Positions 34,749-43,213 of a stretch of DNA of 64,000 nt are shown here, one piece after another. Position numbers and translations under genes: made by a program. The notes under the pieces were generated by a model that was given only the letters and a program-made list of their open reading frames with translations, ran no database searches and was not told the DNA's origin. How positions within the stretch are numbered: the stretch's first letter is position 1; every line of letters starts with the position of its first letter. This stretch comes from Clostridia bacterium (GTDB lineage: Bacteria; Bacillota; Clostridia; Christensenellales; Borkfalkiaceae). The DNA lies in contig JAFSRT010000019.1 in assembly GCA_017445995.1 (NCBI GenBank), positions 62,001 through 126,000 of the forward strand. The letters run 5' to 3'.

Positions 34749-36263
34749 TTATAATATTTCAAGATTTTTCTTGAATACTTTTCTGAAATCCGAACCGATT
34801 TCAAGTGCGGAATTGATTTCCAGCGACGCGTCGCCTTCAACTTCCGTTTTCATAATTACCGAATCGCCTAAAATATCGCAGTTTATTCCTTTAACCACTT
34901 TCGATAAGCCCCTGTCGAGACTGTTGGCAAGGCGGAGCATAACGCCCATTTTCTTAACCGCTTCGATATCTTCGTCGCAAATCAGTTCTTTATATCTCGC
35001 CCACTCCGACATATTGATATCTTCGATAGAAGTGTTTGCCGAAACGAAAGCCGCCATAACGATATCGCGGTGTGAAACACCGAATATGTTGTTCGATAAA
35101 ATTATGTGCGCGGTGTTCTTTTCGTAATTATAAAACCCAATCTTCTTACCCGTGTCGCATAAGTACGCGGCTATCTTTAATATCTTTAAGTACTGTCTCG
35201 GGAACTTATGTAATACGCGAAGTTGTTTAAATAACTGCACCGATAAGTTTACCACGTGTTCGATATGGTCCATATCCGAACCCAAAAACTCGTCTATCGT
35301 CTGAAGACTGAAAGTCAAAACGTCCGAAATAGGTTTTTCAATCGTCGTCGGAACGGCGTAGTTATATAAAACCCCCGTCCTTAATCCGCTTCCGCTTATC
35401 GTGATGTTGCCGAGTTTCATATACTTTTTGAAAGCCGACATAACCGCAAACGCACTCGGCAATATATCGGCCCTGTCGCTTGATAAACCTTTTATTCTCT
35501 TCTTTCTGTCAAGGTCTAACGACCTTAATAAATCGTAAACGTGGTCGAAATCTTCTTCGTTTACGACGTAGTTATGTATCGTTTTAAGCGGATACTTCTT
35601 CATAATCTTCGTCATACGGCAAAGATTACGGAAAGACCCGCCGACGCCTATCATCTGTGTTTCGGGGTCGATTTCCGACAACCAGTCAATCTGCTTTAAC
35701 TGTTCGGTAAAGAAATCTTCCACTTTTGCCGTCTGTTCCTTCGGGGACAGATTGTCCTGCGAAAACAGTTCGGTTAAAGTAATTGCCCCGAACGGCAACG
35801 TTACGTAATTCAAAAGATTACGGCGGTTATAATAAACGATTTTGGTACTGCCACCGCCGATTTCAAGAATTATTCCTTTCGGAATATCCATAGTGTTAAT
35901 AACACCGCGGTAAACGTATATCGCTTCTTCTTCCGCGGTCAAAACGCGAAGTTTAATACCGCAGGTAGCCGACACTTCGTCTAAAAAACTCCTTTGGTTT
36001 TTCGCCCTTCTGACAGCCGCGGTAGCAACGGCAATCACCCTTTCAACACCGTTTGCGTCGCATAGTCTTCTGAACATTTTTAAAGTTCTGATCGTCTCTT
36101 GAATACGTGCAGGCTTTAAAAACCCGTCCCGTTCCATACCTTCGCCGATTCTCGGCGCTTCTTTTAATTGGTCAACTATCTGAAAATGACCGTTTTCGGA
36201 AACATCGACAAGCAAGAGTCTTGCAGTATTCGAGCCTAAATCAATAATCGCTATTCTTTCCAT
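34749..36263 (-). CDS. Ppx/GppA phosphatase (exopolyphosphatase-like)
   Basis: 504 residues from the ATG at 36261-36263, chosen because AGGAAGGAT precedes it; the frame opens 12 codons earlier. The N-terminal sugar-kinase/actin fold has ERIAIIDLGSNTARLLLVDV and ILEIGGGSTKIVYYNRR, the Ppx/GppA phosphate loops. The C-terminal half is an HD-like helical region (LRVLHKFPRQYLKILKIAAYLCDTGKKIGFYNYEKNTAHII). It probably degrades polyphosphate or (p)ppGpp-related pentaphosphate; the sequence does not decide which. Confidence 0.9.
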   Translation of the reverse strand: MERIAIIDLGSNTARLLLVDVSENGHFQIVDQLKEAPRIGEGMERDGFLKPARIQETIRTLKMFRRLCDANGVERVIAVATAAVRRAKNQRSFLDEVSATCGIKLRVLTAEEEAIYVYRGVINTMDIPKGIILEIGGGSTKIVYYNRRNLLNYVTLPFGAITLTELFSQDNLSPKEQTAKVEDFFTEQLKQIDWLSEIDPETQMIGVGGSFRNLCRMTKIMKKYPLKTIHNYVVNEEDFDHVYDLLRSLDLDRKKRIKGLSSDRADILPSAFAVMSAFKKYMKLGNITISGSGLRTGVLYNYAVPTTIEKPISDVLTFSLQTIDEFLGSDMDHIEHVVNLSVQLFKQLRVLHKFPRQYLKILKIAAYLCDTGKKIGFYNYEKNTAHIILSNNIFGVSHRDIVMAAFVSANTSIEDINMSEWARYKELICDEDIEAVKKMGVMLRLANSLDRGLSKVVKGINCDILGDSVIMKTEVEGDASLEINSALEIGSDFRKVFKKNLEIL

Positions 36264-36532
36264 TTGCTGATCCTTCCTTTTTTTTTCAAAAATTCGCATT
36301 ATATATACTAATCTTAAAGATTATAACACAACATATTGTATTTGTACATACCCTTTTAAAATATTTGTGCAATTTTTTTTAATTTTTTAAGGTGCAGATA
36401 AAAATAAAACGAAAAAAGCGCCGTCGCCCCTGTTTTTCGCGCGTTTAAGTTGGGTTTTTTCGATTTTTTTCGCAATTTATTTTTTTAGAAAAGTTAAAAC
36501 CTTTTATGCAAAATGCACATAAATAATTCCGT

Positions 36533-36904
36533 TTATTTGGTCTTTTTGTTGCAAAATAACACAATTTGTAAAATTACCAACAAAATAAGGAACGCGCCGA
36601 ATATTTTCTTTAATAGGTTTCCCGATATGCTTTTAGCAAGGATAGAACCACCTATACACGAGATTACGCCCGAAATGATTATATAAAGAATATTCCTATA
36701 GTTTATCATTTTGTTTTTGATAAACAGTATAACCGTGATTATCGCCATCGGAATAAACGACAAAAGGTTGATTGCCTGTGCGTTCTGCTGATTTACCGAT
36801 AAAAAAACGGTAAGAATAGGAATAAGCACCGTCCCACCGCCAAGTCCCATACCCGACAAAAGTCCGCCCGCTATTCCGCTTAAAACGAAAAGAAAATATT
36901 TCAT
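36533..36904 (-). CDS. TauE/SafE transporter, second half-size subunit
   Basis: 123 residues with four membrane helices, equal to one repeat of a TauE/SafE anion exporter. The signature GIAGGLLSGMGLGGGTVLIPIL is present. It starts five bases after the stop of another half-size TauE gene, so the two probably assemble into the normal eight-helix unit. Substrates of the family are sulfite, sulfoacetate and similar small anions; the one here is unknown. No frameshift is needed to explain the split, as both halves have intact starts. Confidence 0.82.
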   Translation of the reverse strand: MKYFLFVLSGIAGGLLSGMGLGGGTVLIPILTVFLSVNQQNAQAINLLSFIPMAIITVILFIKNKMINYRNILYIIISGVISCIGGSILAKSISGNLLKKIFGAFLILLVILQIVLFCNKKTK

Positions 36905-36909
36905 AAAGC

Positions 36910-37281
36910 CTAAAAGAAAAGAAGTTTAACCCCCGCCGTTCCCATCAGCGCGACAAATGAAAAAAACACGATTTTTTCCGGCAGTTTTTTAAGTAAAAAC
37001 GCCCCTATAATCCCGCCCGCGATTACCCCTATCGACACGGGGTACAGCGAATAGTCGACTTGCCGAAAAACAACGTATAATATGGCGCTTATTAGTGAAA
37101 ACGGCAAGATAATAAGCACCGACGTCGCGTGCGCTACGTTTTGCTTTTCTTTAAAAATCTGCGTTAAAGTCGGCACGACTATCATGCCCCCGCCACCGCC
37201 GAAAAGCCCGTTGATAAAGCCCGATATAACACCGCATAAAACGGCGATTTTTTTCTCTTTTTTTTCATTATTTTTCCGCAT
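36910..37281 (-). CDS. TauE/SafE transporter, first half-size subunit
   Basis: 123 residues with four membrane helices and the repeat signature GVISGFINGLFGGGGGMIVVPTL. A basic start (RKNNEKKEKK) places the N-terminus in the cytosol. It is directly followed by the second half. Compared with single-chain TauE proteins of about 250 residues, this pair splits exactly between the two internal repeats. Confidence 0.82.
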   Translation of the reverse strand: MRKNNEKKEKKIAVLCGVISGFINGLFGGGGGMIVVPTLTQIFKEKQNVAHATSVLIILPFSLISAILYVVFRQVDYSLYPVSIGVIAGGIIGAFLLKKLPEKIVFFSFVALMGTAGVKLLFF

Positions 37282-37371
37282 AATTCCGCGCTTATTATTA
37301 TTTCCGTTTTTACTTTTTTTATAATGTTTGTTTTTTTATATATTTTTTATATAAATATATTTAAATTATTG

Positions 37372-37400
37372 TTGATTTTTTTCTGAAAATCCTATATAAT
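37372..37400 (+). promoter_or_regulatory. Promoter of the 1007-residue lipoprotein gene
   Basis: TTGATT (37372-37377) and TATAAT (37395-37400) have a 17-base spacer; the ATG is 63 bases further on. Confidence 0.7.
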
Positions 37401-37463
37401 ATGTTTAACGCCTTGTTTTTGGGCGATAAAAAAAGTAATAAACGTTATTAAAGGTGAAAATTT

Positions 37464-40400
37464 ATGACGAGAAATAACATAACAGGCAAAATTAAAACAA
37501 CACTTATTCTTGTTGTACTTTCGGTTTTTCTTATCTGCACGTTCGGGTTTATGACCGCTTGCAAAAAAGATGAAACTTCTTACACGGAAAACACTTACAG
37601 CAGGGAATGGACCGACGAACAGAAAATTACCAACGGTAATTTCGAATACGGGACGGACGAGTTCGTCGCTACTTCCTATCCGCAGACTTCTTCAATCAGC
37701 GGTTGGTCTGTCGGCACGGACAATTCGTCTATCAGTTCTTCCGTTAAGTCGGGTATCATTAGCACGGCGGACGCGGACTGGGAGGAATTATTAAACACTA
37801 TTTGCGACGATAACGTTTTAAGTAAAGATAAACTTACAAACCCTTCTACCCACGACGATGCGTCGGGTACTAAAATGCTTATGATAAACAATTATCAGTC
37901 CACTTATAAGGGTTTAGGCGCGGGTCAGAAAGCGACTTCCGCTACTAAAATCACCTTAAAGAACGGAACGTATAACAAAATAAGCGTTTGGGTTAAAACG
38001 GCAAACATTACGGGCAACGGCGAAAATCTCGGCGCGAACATCACGCTTGTAAATACCGTTGCAGATAAAACGGTTAGCCCGTATAGAATTAACGGTATTA
38101 AAGCGGACAACTGGACGCAATATACTATTTACGTTAAGGCGGACGATTTTGAACAATGCACGGTTGACGTAGTTTTAGGTTTAGGCTACGGCGACGGGTC
38201 TTCCACCAACGCTAAATATTACGTTGAAGGCACGGCGTATTTTGACGACGTTGTTTACGAAGAAATAGACGCAAGCGAATTGCCGTCAAATATTCCGACT
38301 TCGTATTTTACTTATAATTCGGAAGGAAAATACGACGAAACGAAAAAGACCGCTAATCTCGGCACGGAATATTTTTACGATATGAGTTTAGAAAAAGCCA
38401 TTTCGGAAAATACCCCGTCTACTTTCAGAAAAACTCTCGATTTCGACGATTTTATAGCGAATACGATAAAGAGTTACAGCGGTATCGAACCTGCTTACGA
38501 ATTAGAAGAAGGCAAGGTTAAAATAACGCTTAACGAAACCAGTCTCGAACTCAATACGTCGGCAATCTTACCGAGAGAATCTTATAACGTCGTTTATTTC
38601 ACGATTGAAAAATCTCTCGGAAACATCAATGCGGACGATATTAAAGTTTATATCTTCGACGTTCACGATGAAAAGGAAGTTTTAAGAACCACGATAACCC
38701 CTACTTTCGACGACGGTAAGGCAAGGGTTTCCGCGCTTATCAAAAACAATTTCCCTGACGACGACGATAGTTATTCCGACAATGAACACGGATATAAAAT
38801 CTCTCTCGTTATAGGGCCTGCCGACAAAACGGCGAATAATTACAATTATCAATACCCTACGGGCACGGTAAAACTTTCCGCCCCTATCGTATACTCTGGC
38901 AAAACCTATCAGTACGTAAAGAACAGCGACCCGAAGGAAAAGACGGCGAACTACGATTATTACGATTTGTTGTCTTTAACTACGAACGGAACTGCGTCCC
39001 TTTACGTTGGGTACAGCGAAGATTATCAAAAAGACTCTGCCGATACCTACACTATTTCCGTTGCACCTGCTAACACGGGCGACGTAACCACTATGCCGAC
39101 TAATGCAGAAGGATACACGGGCGTTGTTACCGACAGTATGTATCTGAAACAGGACAGCACCAACGCTGAAATCAATACGAGAACGGGCAACGGCGACGAA
39201 AACGGTATTGCGGGACTTATCAATACGAAATATCTCGATAATTACGACGCTTCGATAAGAGACGGTATCAAAACGGCGTTAAATTATACCGGTGCGAAAT
39301 CTATTCAACCGCTTATGATTTACAACAAAACGGAAAACGCTTACGGATATTTCGGACAATCTATAAGTCTTTCGGCATCTTCGACAACGACGGTAAGCGT
39401 TAAGGTAAGAGTTGTAGGCGACGCTAAAGCGTATATCTACGTCGTTGACACTTCGTCTTCCGATAAAAAGGTTATGAACTTAACCGTTACGGTAAACACG
39501 GACGGCACGTCTTATTTGGACGCAGACACGATTACGACGGAAACAAGACGGCTTATGTTTAAAGTTTCGTCAGACATGATGAACGAAGACGGCTGGCTTA
39601 CCCTTACCTTCTATATTGCAAACGGCAACGTTGCTAAAAACTACCGTGTGGAATTATGGAACGGTGCAAGAGACGGTAGCGACAATTCGAGAGGATACGT
39701 TTTTTTCGACGAAATATCGACGGGCATTTCCTTTACCGAAGTCGGAACGGACGATTATAAACAGGCGTTCGTTACCGACGGCGTATTAAAGACGGCACTT
39801 CAAAACGAAAAAATAACCGAAAACGATATCGACGCTTCGAACAAGTTATTGCATAAGCGCGAACTCGACAGTACGGAAGTTAAATATAACGCAGATAAGA
39901 AGAAGAAAGGCGACAACGTTTCTTACGACGCGAAATATGTTTGGGTTAAAACCAACTCCACTATCTACGCCGTTTACAACAACGTAGAATACAGCGCGGT
40001 TGACCCTTACGTTTTGGAAGAAGAAGCAAATGCCGACGAAAACGAAACTGAAGAAAAAGAAGAAAAATCTTCTTCGACTTTCTGGCTTTCCTTCTCTTCA
40101 ATCCTTTTAGGCGTAGTATTAGTATTCGCACTCGGCGCGCTTATAGTTAAAACGGCAGTCGCAAAGAAAAAGGCTAACGCTAACGACGCTATTTCGCACT
40201 ATAACGTTAAGAGCAGGAATAAAGTTCAGCAAACAATAAAAGAAAAGAAATCGGTAAAAGCGGAAGAAAAAGAAGAAACCGAAGAACAAGCGGTTGAATC
40301 TGAAACTGTTGACGAACAAAGTGAAACCGAAATAACGGACGACAAGAACGACACCGAGATAGTTTCGGAAGAAGAGCAAATCGAAGAACAGCCGACGGAA

Positions 40401-40487
40401 GAAAAAGAAGAATATATTTACGGCGAAGTTCAGGATTTCGGAACGACCGAAGAAAAAAACGAAACCGATAAAAAAGACGAAGAATAA
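37464..40487 (+). CDS. Large surface lipoprotein with C-terminal membrane anchor and acidic tail
   Basis: 1007 residues, not assigned to a family I can name. The start is a lipoprotein signal with lipobox FMTAC (Cys33). The region from NGNFEYGTDEFV to AYFDDVVYEEI has the look of a jelly-roll carbohydrate-binding module (NGNFE start, WTQYTIYVKAD, closing YFDDV), and a similar beta-rich stretch recurs near 690-780. A hydrophobic helix (FWLSFSSILLGVVLVFALGALIV) near residue 870 is followed by a basic stop and about 110 residues rich in Glu, Lys and Thr. It should span the membrane with a large outer part. Ribosome site AAAGG. Confidence 0.75.
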   Translation: MTRNNITGKIKTTLILVVLSVFLICTFGFMTACKKDETSYTENTYSREWTDEQKITNGNFEYGTDEFVATSYPQTSSISGWSVGTDNSSISSSVKSGIISTADADWEELLNTICDDNVLSKDKLTNPSTHDDASGTKMLMINNYQSTYKGLGAGQKATSATKITLKNGTYNKISVWVKTANITGNGENLGANITLVNTVADKTVSPYRINGIKADNWTQYTIYVKADDFEQCTVDVVLGLGYGDGSSTNAKYYVEGTAYFDDVVYEEIDASELPSNIPTSYFTYNSEGKYDETKKTANLGTEYFYDMSLEKAISENTPSTFRKTLDFDDFIANTIKSYSGIEPAYELEEGKVKITLNETSLELNTSAILPRESYNVVYFTIEKSLGNINADDIKVYIFDVHDEKEVLRTTITPTFDDGKARVSALIKNNFPDDDDSYSDNEHGYKISLVIGPADKTANNYNYQYPTGTVKLSAPIVYSGKTYQYVKNSDPKEKTANYDYYDLLSLTTNGTASLYVGYSEDYQKDSADTYTISVAPANTGDVTTMPTNAEGYTGVVTDSMYLKQDSTNAEINTRTGNGDENGIAGLINTKYLDNYDASIRDGIKTALNYTGAKSIQPLMIYNKTENAYGYFGQSISLSASSTTTVSVKVRVVGDAKAYIYVVDTSSSDKKVMNLTVTVNTDGTSYLDADTITTETRRLMFKVSSDMMNEDGWLTLTFYIANGNVAKNYRVELWNGARDGSDNSRGYVFFDEISTGISFTEVGTDDYKQAFVTDGVLKTALQNEKITENDIDASNKLLHKRELDSTEVKYNADKKKKGDNVSYDAKYVWVKTNSTIYAVYNNVEYSAVDPYVLEEEANADENETEEKEEKSSSTFWLSFSSILLGVVLVFALGALIVKTAVAKKKANANDAISHYNVKSRNKVQQTIKEKKSVKAEEKEETEEQAVESETVDEQSETEITDDKNDTEIVSEEEQIEEQPTEEKEEYIYGEVQDFGTTEEKNETDKKDEE

Positions 40488-40538
40488 CAAAAAAGTCTAA
40501 AAAAGGCGACGCGTCGCTGATAAAAGTTTTAAGTCTAT

Positions 40539-40575
40539 AAAAGACTAACGGGAAATTTCCGTTAGTCTTTTTTTT
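40539..40575 (+). terminator. Terminator of the lipoprotein gene
   Basis: AAGACTAACGG pairs with CCGTTAGTCTT around seven bases, followed by T8. Confidence 0.85.
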
Positions 40576-40592
40576 GCTTCTTACAAAATACA

Positions 40593-40768
40593 GTTATATC
40601 GTTTGCTATGCAAACGGTTATATTTTTAGATAAATCTAAAAGTTATATTTTGACTGAAAGTCAAAGTTATATTAAATAAATCCTTAACTTGCCGTATGGC
40701 AAATATAACTGCGTAGCAATATAACTCGCTTGTAGCGAATATAACAAATCCGTTTTCGGATTTATTTA
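40593..40768. repeat. Seven-hairpin array with GTTATAT / ATATAAC spacers
   Basis: Four GTTATAT heptamers start at 40593, 40617, 40642 and 40666, and three inverted ATATAAC at 40703, 40719 and 40739. Between and after them are perfect hairpins: CGTTTGC-TAT-GCAAACG, TTTTAGA-TAAA-TCTAAAA, TTTGACT-GAA-AGTCAAA, TTGCC-GTAT-GGCAA, TGC-GTA-GCA, TCGCT-TGT-AGCGA and AAATCCG-TTTT-CGGATTT. TAAATAAATCC (40673-40683) is the complement of GGATTTATTTA (40758-40768), enclosing the inverted half. Stem sequences all differ; heptamers do not. There is no coding frame. Confidence 0.9.
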
Positions 40769-40834
40769 GTTAGCCGCTTTATATATCGTTTATATATTAG
40801 TATATTCGGGTTTTATATCGGCATACTATATAGT

Positions 40835-41890
40835 ATGGCAACGGTGATTTTAACGGGTGGCGGAACGGCGGGGCATTGCACGCCAAACCTTGCGCTTATC
40901 CCCTATCTTAAAAACCATTTCGATAATATTTATTATTTCGGTAGCGAACAGGGCATAGAAAAAACGCTTGTTAAAAAAGCGGGCGTAGAATATTTTACTA
41001 TCCCGTCAATCGGCTTAAAAAGAAAATTGACTTTCAAAAATCTTAAAATACCTTTCGTTTTAGTAAGCGGAATAAACAAAGCGAAAACCCTATTGAAAAA
41101 ACTTAAACCCGACGTAATATTTTCAAAAGGCGGGTACGTCGCGCTACCGACGGTTATTGCGGGGCATAAACTCGGTATTCCCGTTATCGCGCACGAAAGC
41201 GATTTAACCGTAGGACTTACTAACCGTATATCGGCAAAATATTGCAACGCCGTTTTAACGTCCTTTCCCGAAACTGCTAAAACCGTTAAAAACGGCAGAT
41301 ACGTCGGTTCGCCGATAAGACGGGAACTATCGTTGGCAACGTATAACATCGGATTAAAGTTTTTTAACTTAAAAGGCGATAAGCCCGTTTTATTAGTGTT
41401 CGGCGGAAGTCTCGGCGCGACTTCAATTAACGCGCTTTTAAGAAAATCGTTAGACTTACTTTTACCGAAATACGATATTATTCATATCGTCGGAAAAAAC
41501 AATATTAACCGCGCTATAAATAAGGCGGGCTACTATCAGTTCGAATATATCGATAAAATGGCATACGCCTACGCCGTGAGTTCGGTATGTTTAACCCGTG
41601 CCGGAGCAAATACCGTTTTTGAACTGTTGTCCCTTAATAAACCGTCCGTTTTGATACCGCTTTCAAAATCCGCGTCCCGCGGAGATCAGATGGAAAACGC
41701 GGAATACTTCGCTAAAAAAGGGCTAATCTATCAACTTGTCGGCGATATTTCACCCGAACAACTATCGCTTATGATTGACAGCGCCTATACTAACAGGGAA
41801 AATATTATCGCAAATATAAAACGCCGTAATATAGGCGACAAAAGTAAAGAAATTGCAGATATTATAGCCTATTACGTAAAGCGTCAATGA
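40835..41890 (+). CDS. murG: MurG, lipid II N-acetylglucosaminyltransferase
   Basis: 351 residues of a GT-B glycosyltransferase. The lipid I loop is ILTGGGTAGHCTPN, with PDVIFSKGGYVALP and AHESDLTVGLTNRISAKY following, and the UDP-GlcNAc site has VFGGSLGATSIN and TRAGANTVFELLSLNKPSVLIP. It adds GlcNAc to lipid I at the inner membrane face. It is alone rather than in a dcw cluster, and no clear ribosome site precedes the ATG. Some typical residues differ (HESD where HEQN is common), so a lineage-specific form or second copy is possible. Confidence 0.88.
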   Translation: MATVILTGGGTAGHCTPNLALIPYLKNHFDNIYYFGSEQGIEKTLVKKAGVEYFTIPSIGLKRKLTFKNLKIPFVLVSGINKAKTLLKKLKPDVIFSKGGYVALPTVIAGHKLGIPVIAHESDLTVGLTNRISAKYCNAVLTSFPETAKTVKNGRYVGSPIRRELSLATYNIGLKFFNLKGDKPVLLVFGGSLGATSINALLRKSLDLLLPKYDIIHIVGKNNINRAINKAGYYQFEYIDKMAYAYAVSSVCLTRAGANTVFELLSLNKPSVLIPLSKSASRGDQMENAEYFAKKGLIYQLVGDISPEQLSLMIDSAYTNRENIIANIKRRNIGDKSKEIADIIAYYVKRQ

Positions 41891-42087
41891 AAATTGACAC
41901 GTCCTTTATTCTTTAACGAAACGATGCCGTTAAAATATTTGTTTAACGGGGTCGTTTTTTTTGCGGTTTTAATATTATTTATTTCTTTTTCTCTTTCCGC
42001 TTTAATAAGCGAAAGTTCGCAATGCCATCGTTCTTCCTTTTTAACCTTTTCTTTAACGAAAAAATGTTTTAATATAAAGTTTATCAT
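41884..42087 (-). CDS. Small basic protein, 67 aa, hypothetical
   Basis: 67 residues from the ATG at 42085-42087, which has AAGGGGGG six bases upstream; the frame opens seven codons earlier. The product is rich in Lys, Asn and Glu, with no membrane segment or known domain. It is convergent with murG, sharing seven bases, and divergent from the WYL regulator, with a palindrome (42130-42145) between. This layout hints at control by that regulator. A non-coding stretch cannot be ruled out. Confidence 0.45.
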   Translation of the reverse strand: MINFILKHFFVKEKVKKEERWHCELSLIKAEREKEINNIKTAKKTTPLNKYFNGIVSLKNKGRVNFH

Positions 42088-42129
42088 ATCTTGCCCCCCT
42101 TTTTTCATTTCTATAATATCAAATGATTT

Positions 42130-42145
42130 TGACAGATGCCTGTCA
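42130..42145. promoter_or_regulatory. Palindrome between the small gene and the WYL regulator
   Basis: TGACAG-ATGC-CTGTCA, a dyad with six-base perfect arms. It lies 26 bases upstream of the WYL gene -35 box and 43 bases before the divergent small gene. A likely operator for the WYL regulator, by position only. Confidence 0.55.
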
Positions 42146-42170
42146 TATTAAAAAATATTTTTCAATTTAC

Positions 42171-42199
42171 TTGACATTATTTTTTACACCTTATAGAAT
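42171..42199 (+). promoter_or_regulatory. Promoter of the WYL regulator gene
   Basis: TTGACA (42171-42176) and TAGAAT (42194-42199) with a 17-base spacer, 20 bases before the ATG. Confidence 0.7.
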
Positions 42200-42219
42200 A
42201 TGACTAAAGGGGTTAAAAT

Positions 42220-43146
42220 ATGAAATTTGAAATAATGATAGGAATACTTTTCGACCTTTTGAGCAGGAAGTTATCTTCCGCAAAATACCTTGCCGAAAAA
42301 TACGACGTTTCAACGCGCAGTATATATAGGTATATTAACTGTCTGTCCCTTGCGGGCGTGCCTATTTACACCGTTCGGGGAAATAACGGCGGGTTTTCGG
42401 TTATCGATACGTTCAGATTGTCTTCAACGTTTATGACCGTTCCGGAATTTGAAAAGACTATTGAAACGCTTTCCGCAATAAACGAAAGCGTGCCAAATAA
42501 ACTTTTGACAAGCATTATAACCAAACTGAAAGCGACGGTTAAAAACGAATACAGCGGGTTCGACGTTAAGAGCGGAAATCTCATTATCGACGCAGGGCCT
42601 TGGGGCGACACCGTGGGTTATAAGAGTAAACTTAAAGTTATAAGCGCGTGCATAGAAAAATGCAATCAACTGCTTATTACTTATAGGGACAGAAACGGCG
42701 AGAAAACCGAAAGGGTTATAGAACCGCACGTTATCGTTTTTAAGCAAGGGCTATGGTACGTTTACGCTTACTGCACTTTAAGAAAGACGTTCAGATTTTT
42801 TAAGACGGGAAGAATAGAAAAGGCGCAGATATTAAACACCACCTTTTTAAGGCGCGAAATAGAAAAAGATAAACTTCCGCTTGATTTCTGGCACGAGAAC
42901 ACGACGGCGGAAAACGTCGTCCTTGAAATAAGTAAGTCTTCTCTATCTGACGTTGAAGAGTGGCTGGGCGTTGAAAACGTACGGGAAAGCAACGGAAAAT
43001 ACGTCGCCGAAATAAAACTGCCTTTCGATAACGGTCTCGTTATGAAGATTATGAGTTACGGAGGCGGGGTAAAAGTAATCGCGCCGAAGGAACTTAAAGA
43101 AAAAATAAAGAACAACGCTAAACAGATTTTAGAGTTTTACGAATAA
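42220..43146 (+). CDS. WYL-domain transcriptional regulator
   Basis: 308 residues. An N-terminal HTH_11-type winged helix (LFDLLSRKLSSAKYLAEKYDVSTRSIYRYINCLSLAGVPIY) is followed by the RGNNGGFSV wing. The WYL domain includes RVIEPHVIVFKQGLWYVYAYC at about 166-185, and a WCX-like C-terminal domain follows. Such regulators sense small ligands or nucleic acids through WYL. A good ribosome site (AAAGGGG) and promoter are present. Target unknown; the palindrome upstream suggests self-control and control of the divergent small gene. Confidence 0.88.
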   Translation: MKFEIMIGILFDLLSRKLSSAKYLAEKYDVSTRSIYRYINCLSLAGVPIYTVRGNNGGFSVIDTFRLSSTFMTVPEFEKTIETLSAINESVPNKLLTSIITKLKATVKNEYSGFDVKSGNLIIDAGPWGDTVGYKSKLKVISACIEKCNQLLITYRDRNGEKTERVIEPHVIVFKQGLWYVYAYCTLRKTFRFFKTGRIEKAQILNTTFLRREIEKDKLPLDFWHENTTAENVVLEISKSSLSDVEEWLGVENVRESNGKYVAEIKLPFDNGLVMKIMSYGGGVKVIAPKELKEKIKNNAKQILEFYE

Positions 43147-43154
43147 TAAAAAAT

Positions 43155-43185
43155 ACCGCCGAACGGATAAAGTCCGTTCGGCGGT
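43155..43185 (-). terminator. Terminator of the dnaX-recR operon
   Basis: ACCGCCGAACGGA pairs perfectly with TCCGTTCGGCGGT around five bases. The minus-strand side continues ATTTTTTATT, so it mainly ends recR transcription but may also serve the convergent WYL gene. Confidence 0.8.
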
Positions 43186-43213
43186 TATACTTCTATTTCG
43201 ATTATATTTATTA

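Larger units (their letters stand above)
40488..40834. other. Gene-free stretch holding a terminator and a hairpin array
   Basis: Between the lipoprotein gene and murG there is no open gene. It contains the GCGACGCGTCGC palindrome (40506-40517), the terminator at 40539-40575, the seven-hairpin array at 40593-40763, and an AT-rich lead into murG. Confidence 0.8.

Noticed and set aside
40593-40768. The regular spacing suggested a CRISPR array.
   Set aside because: The repeated unit is only seven bases, changes orientation midway, and the parts between are self-complementary hairpins rather than unique spacers; no cas genes are present.
41894-42151. Plus-strand frame of 85 codons opposite the small basic protein.
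   Set aside because: It has no ribosome site and no domain, while the minus-strand frame has a strong one; it is probably the shadow.
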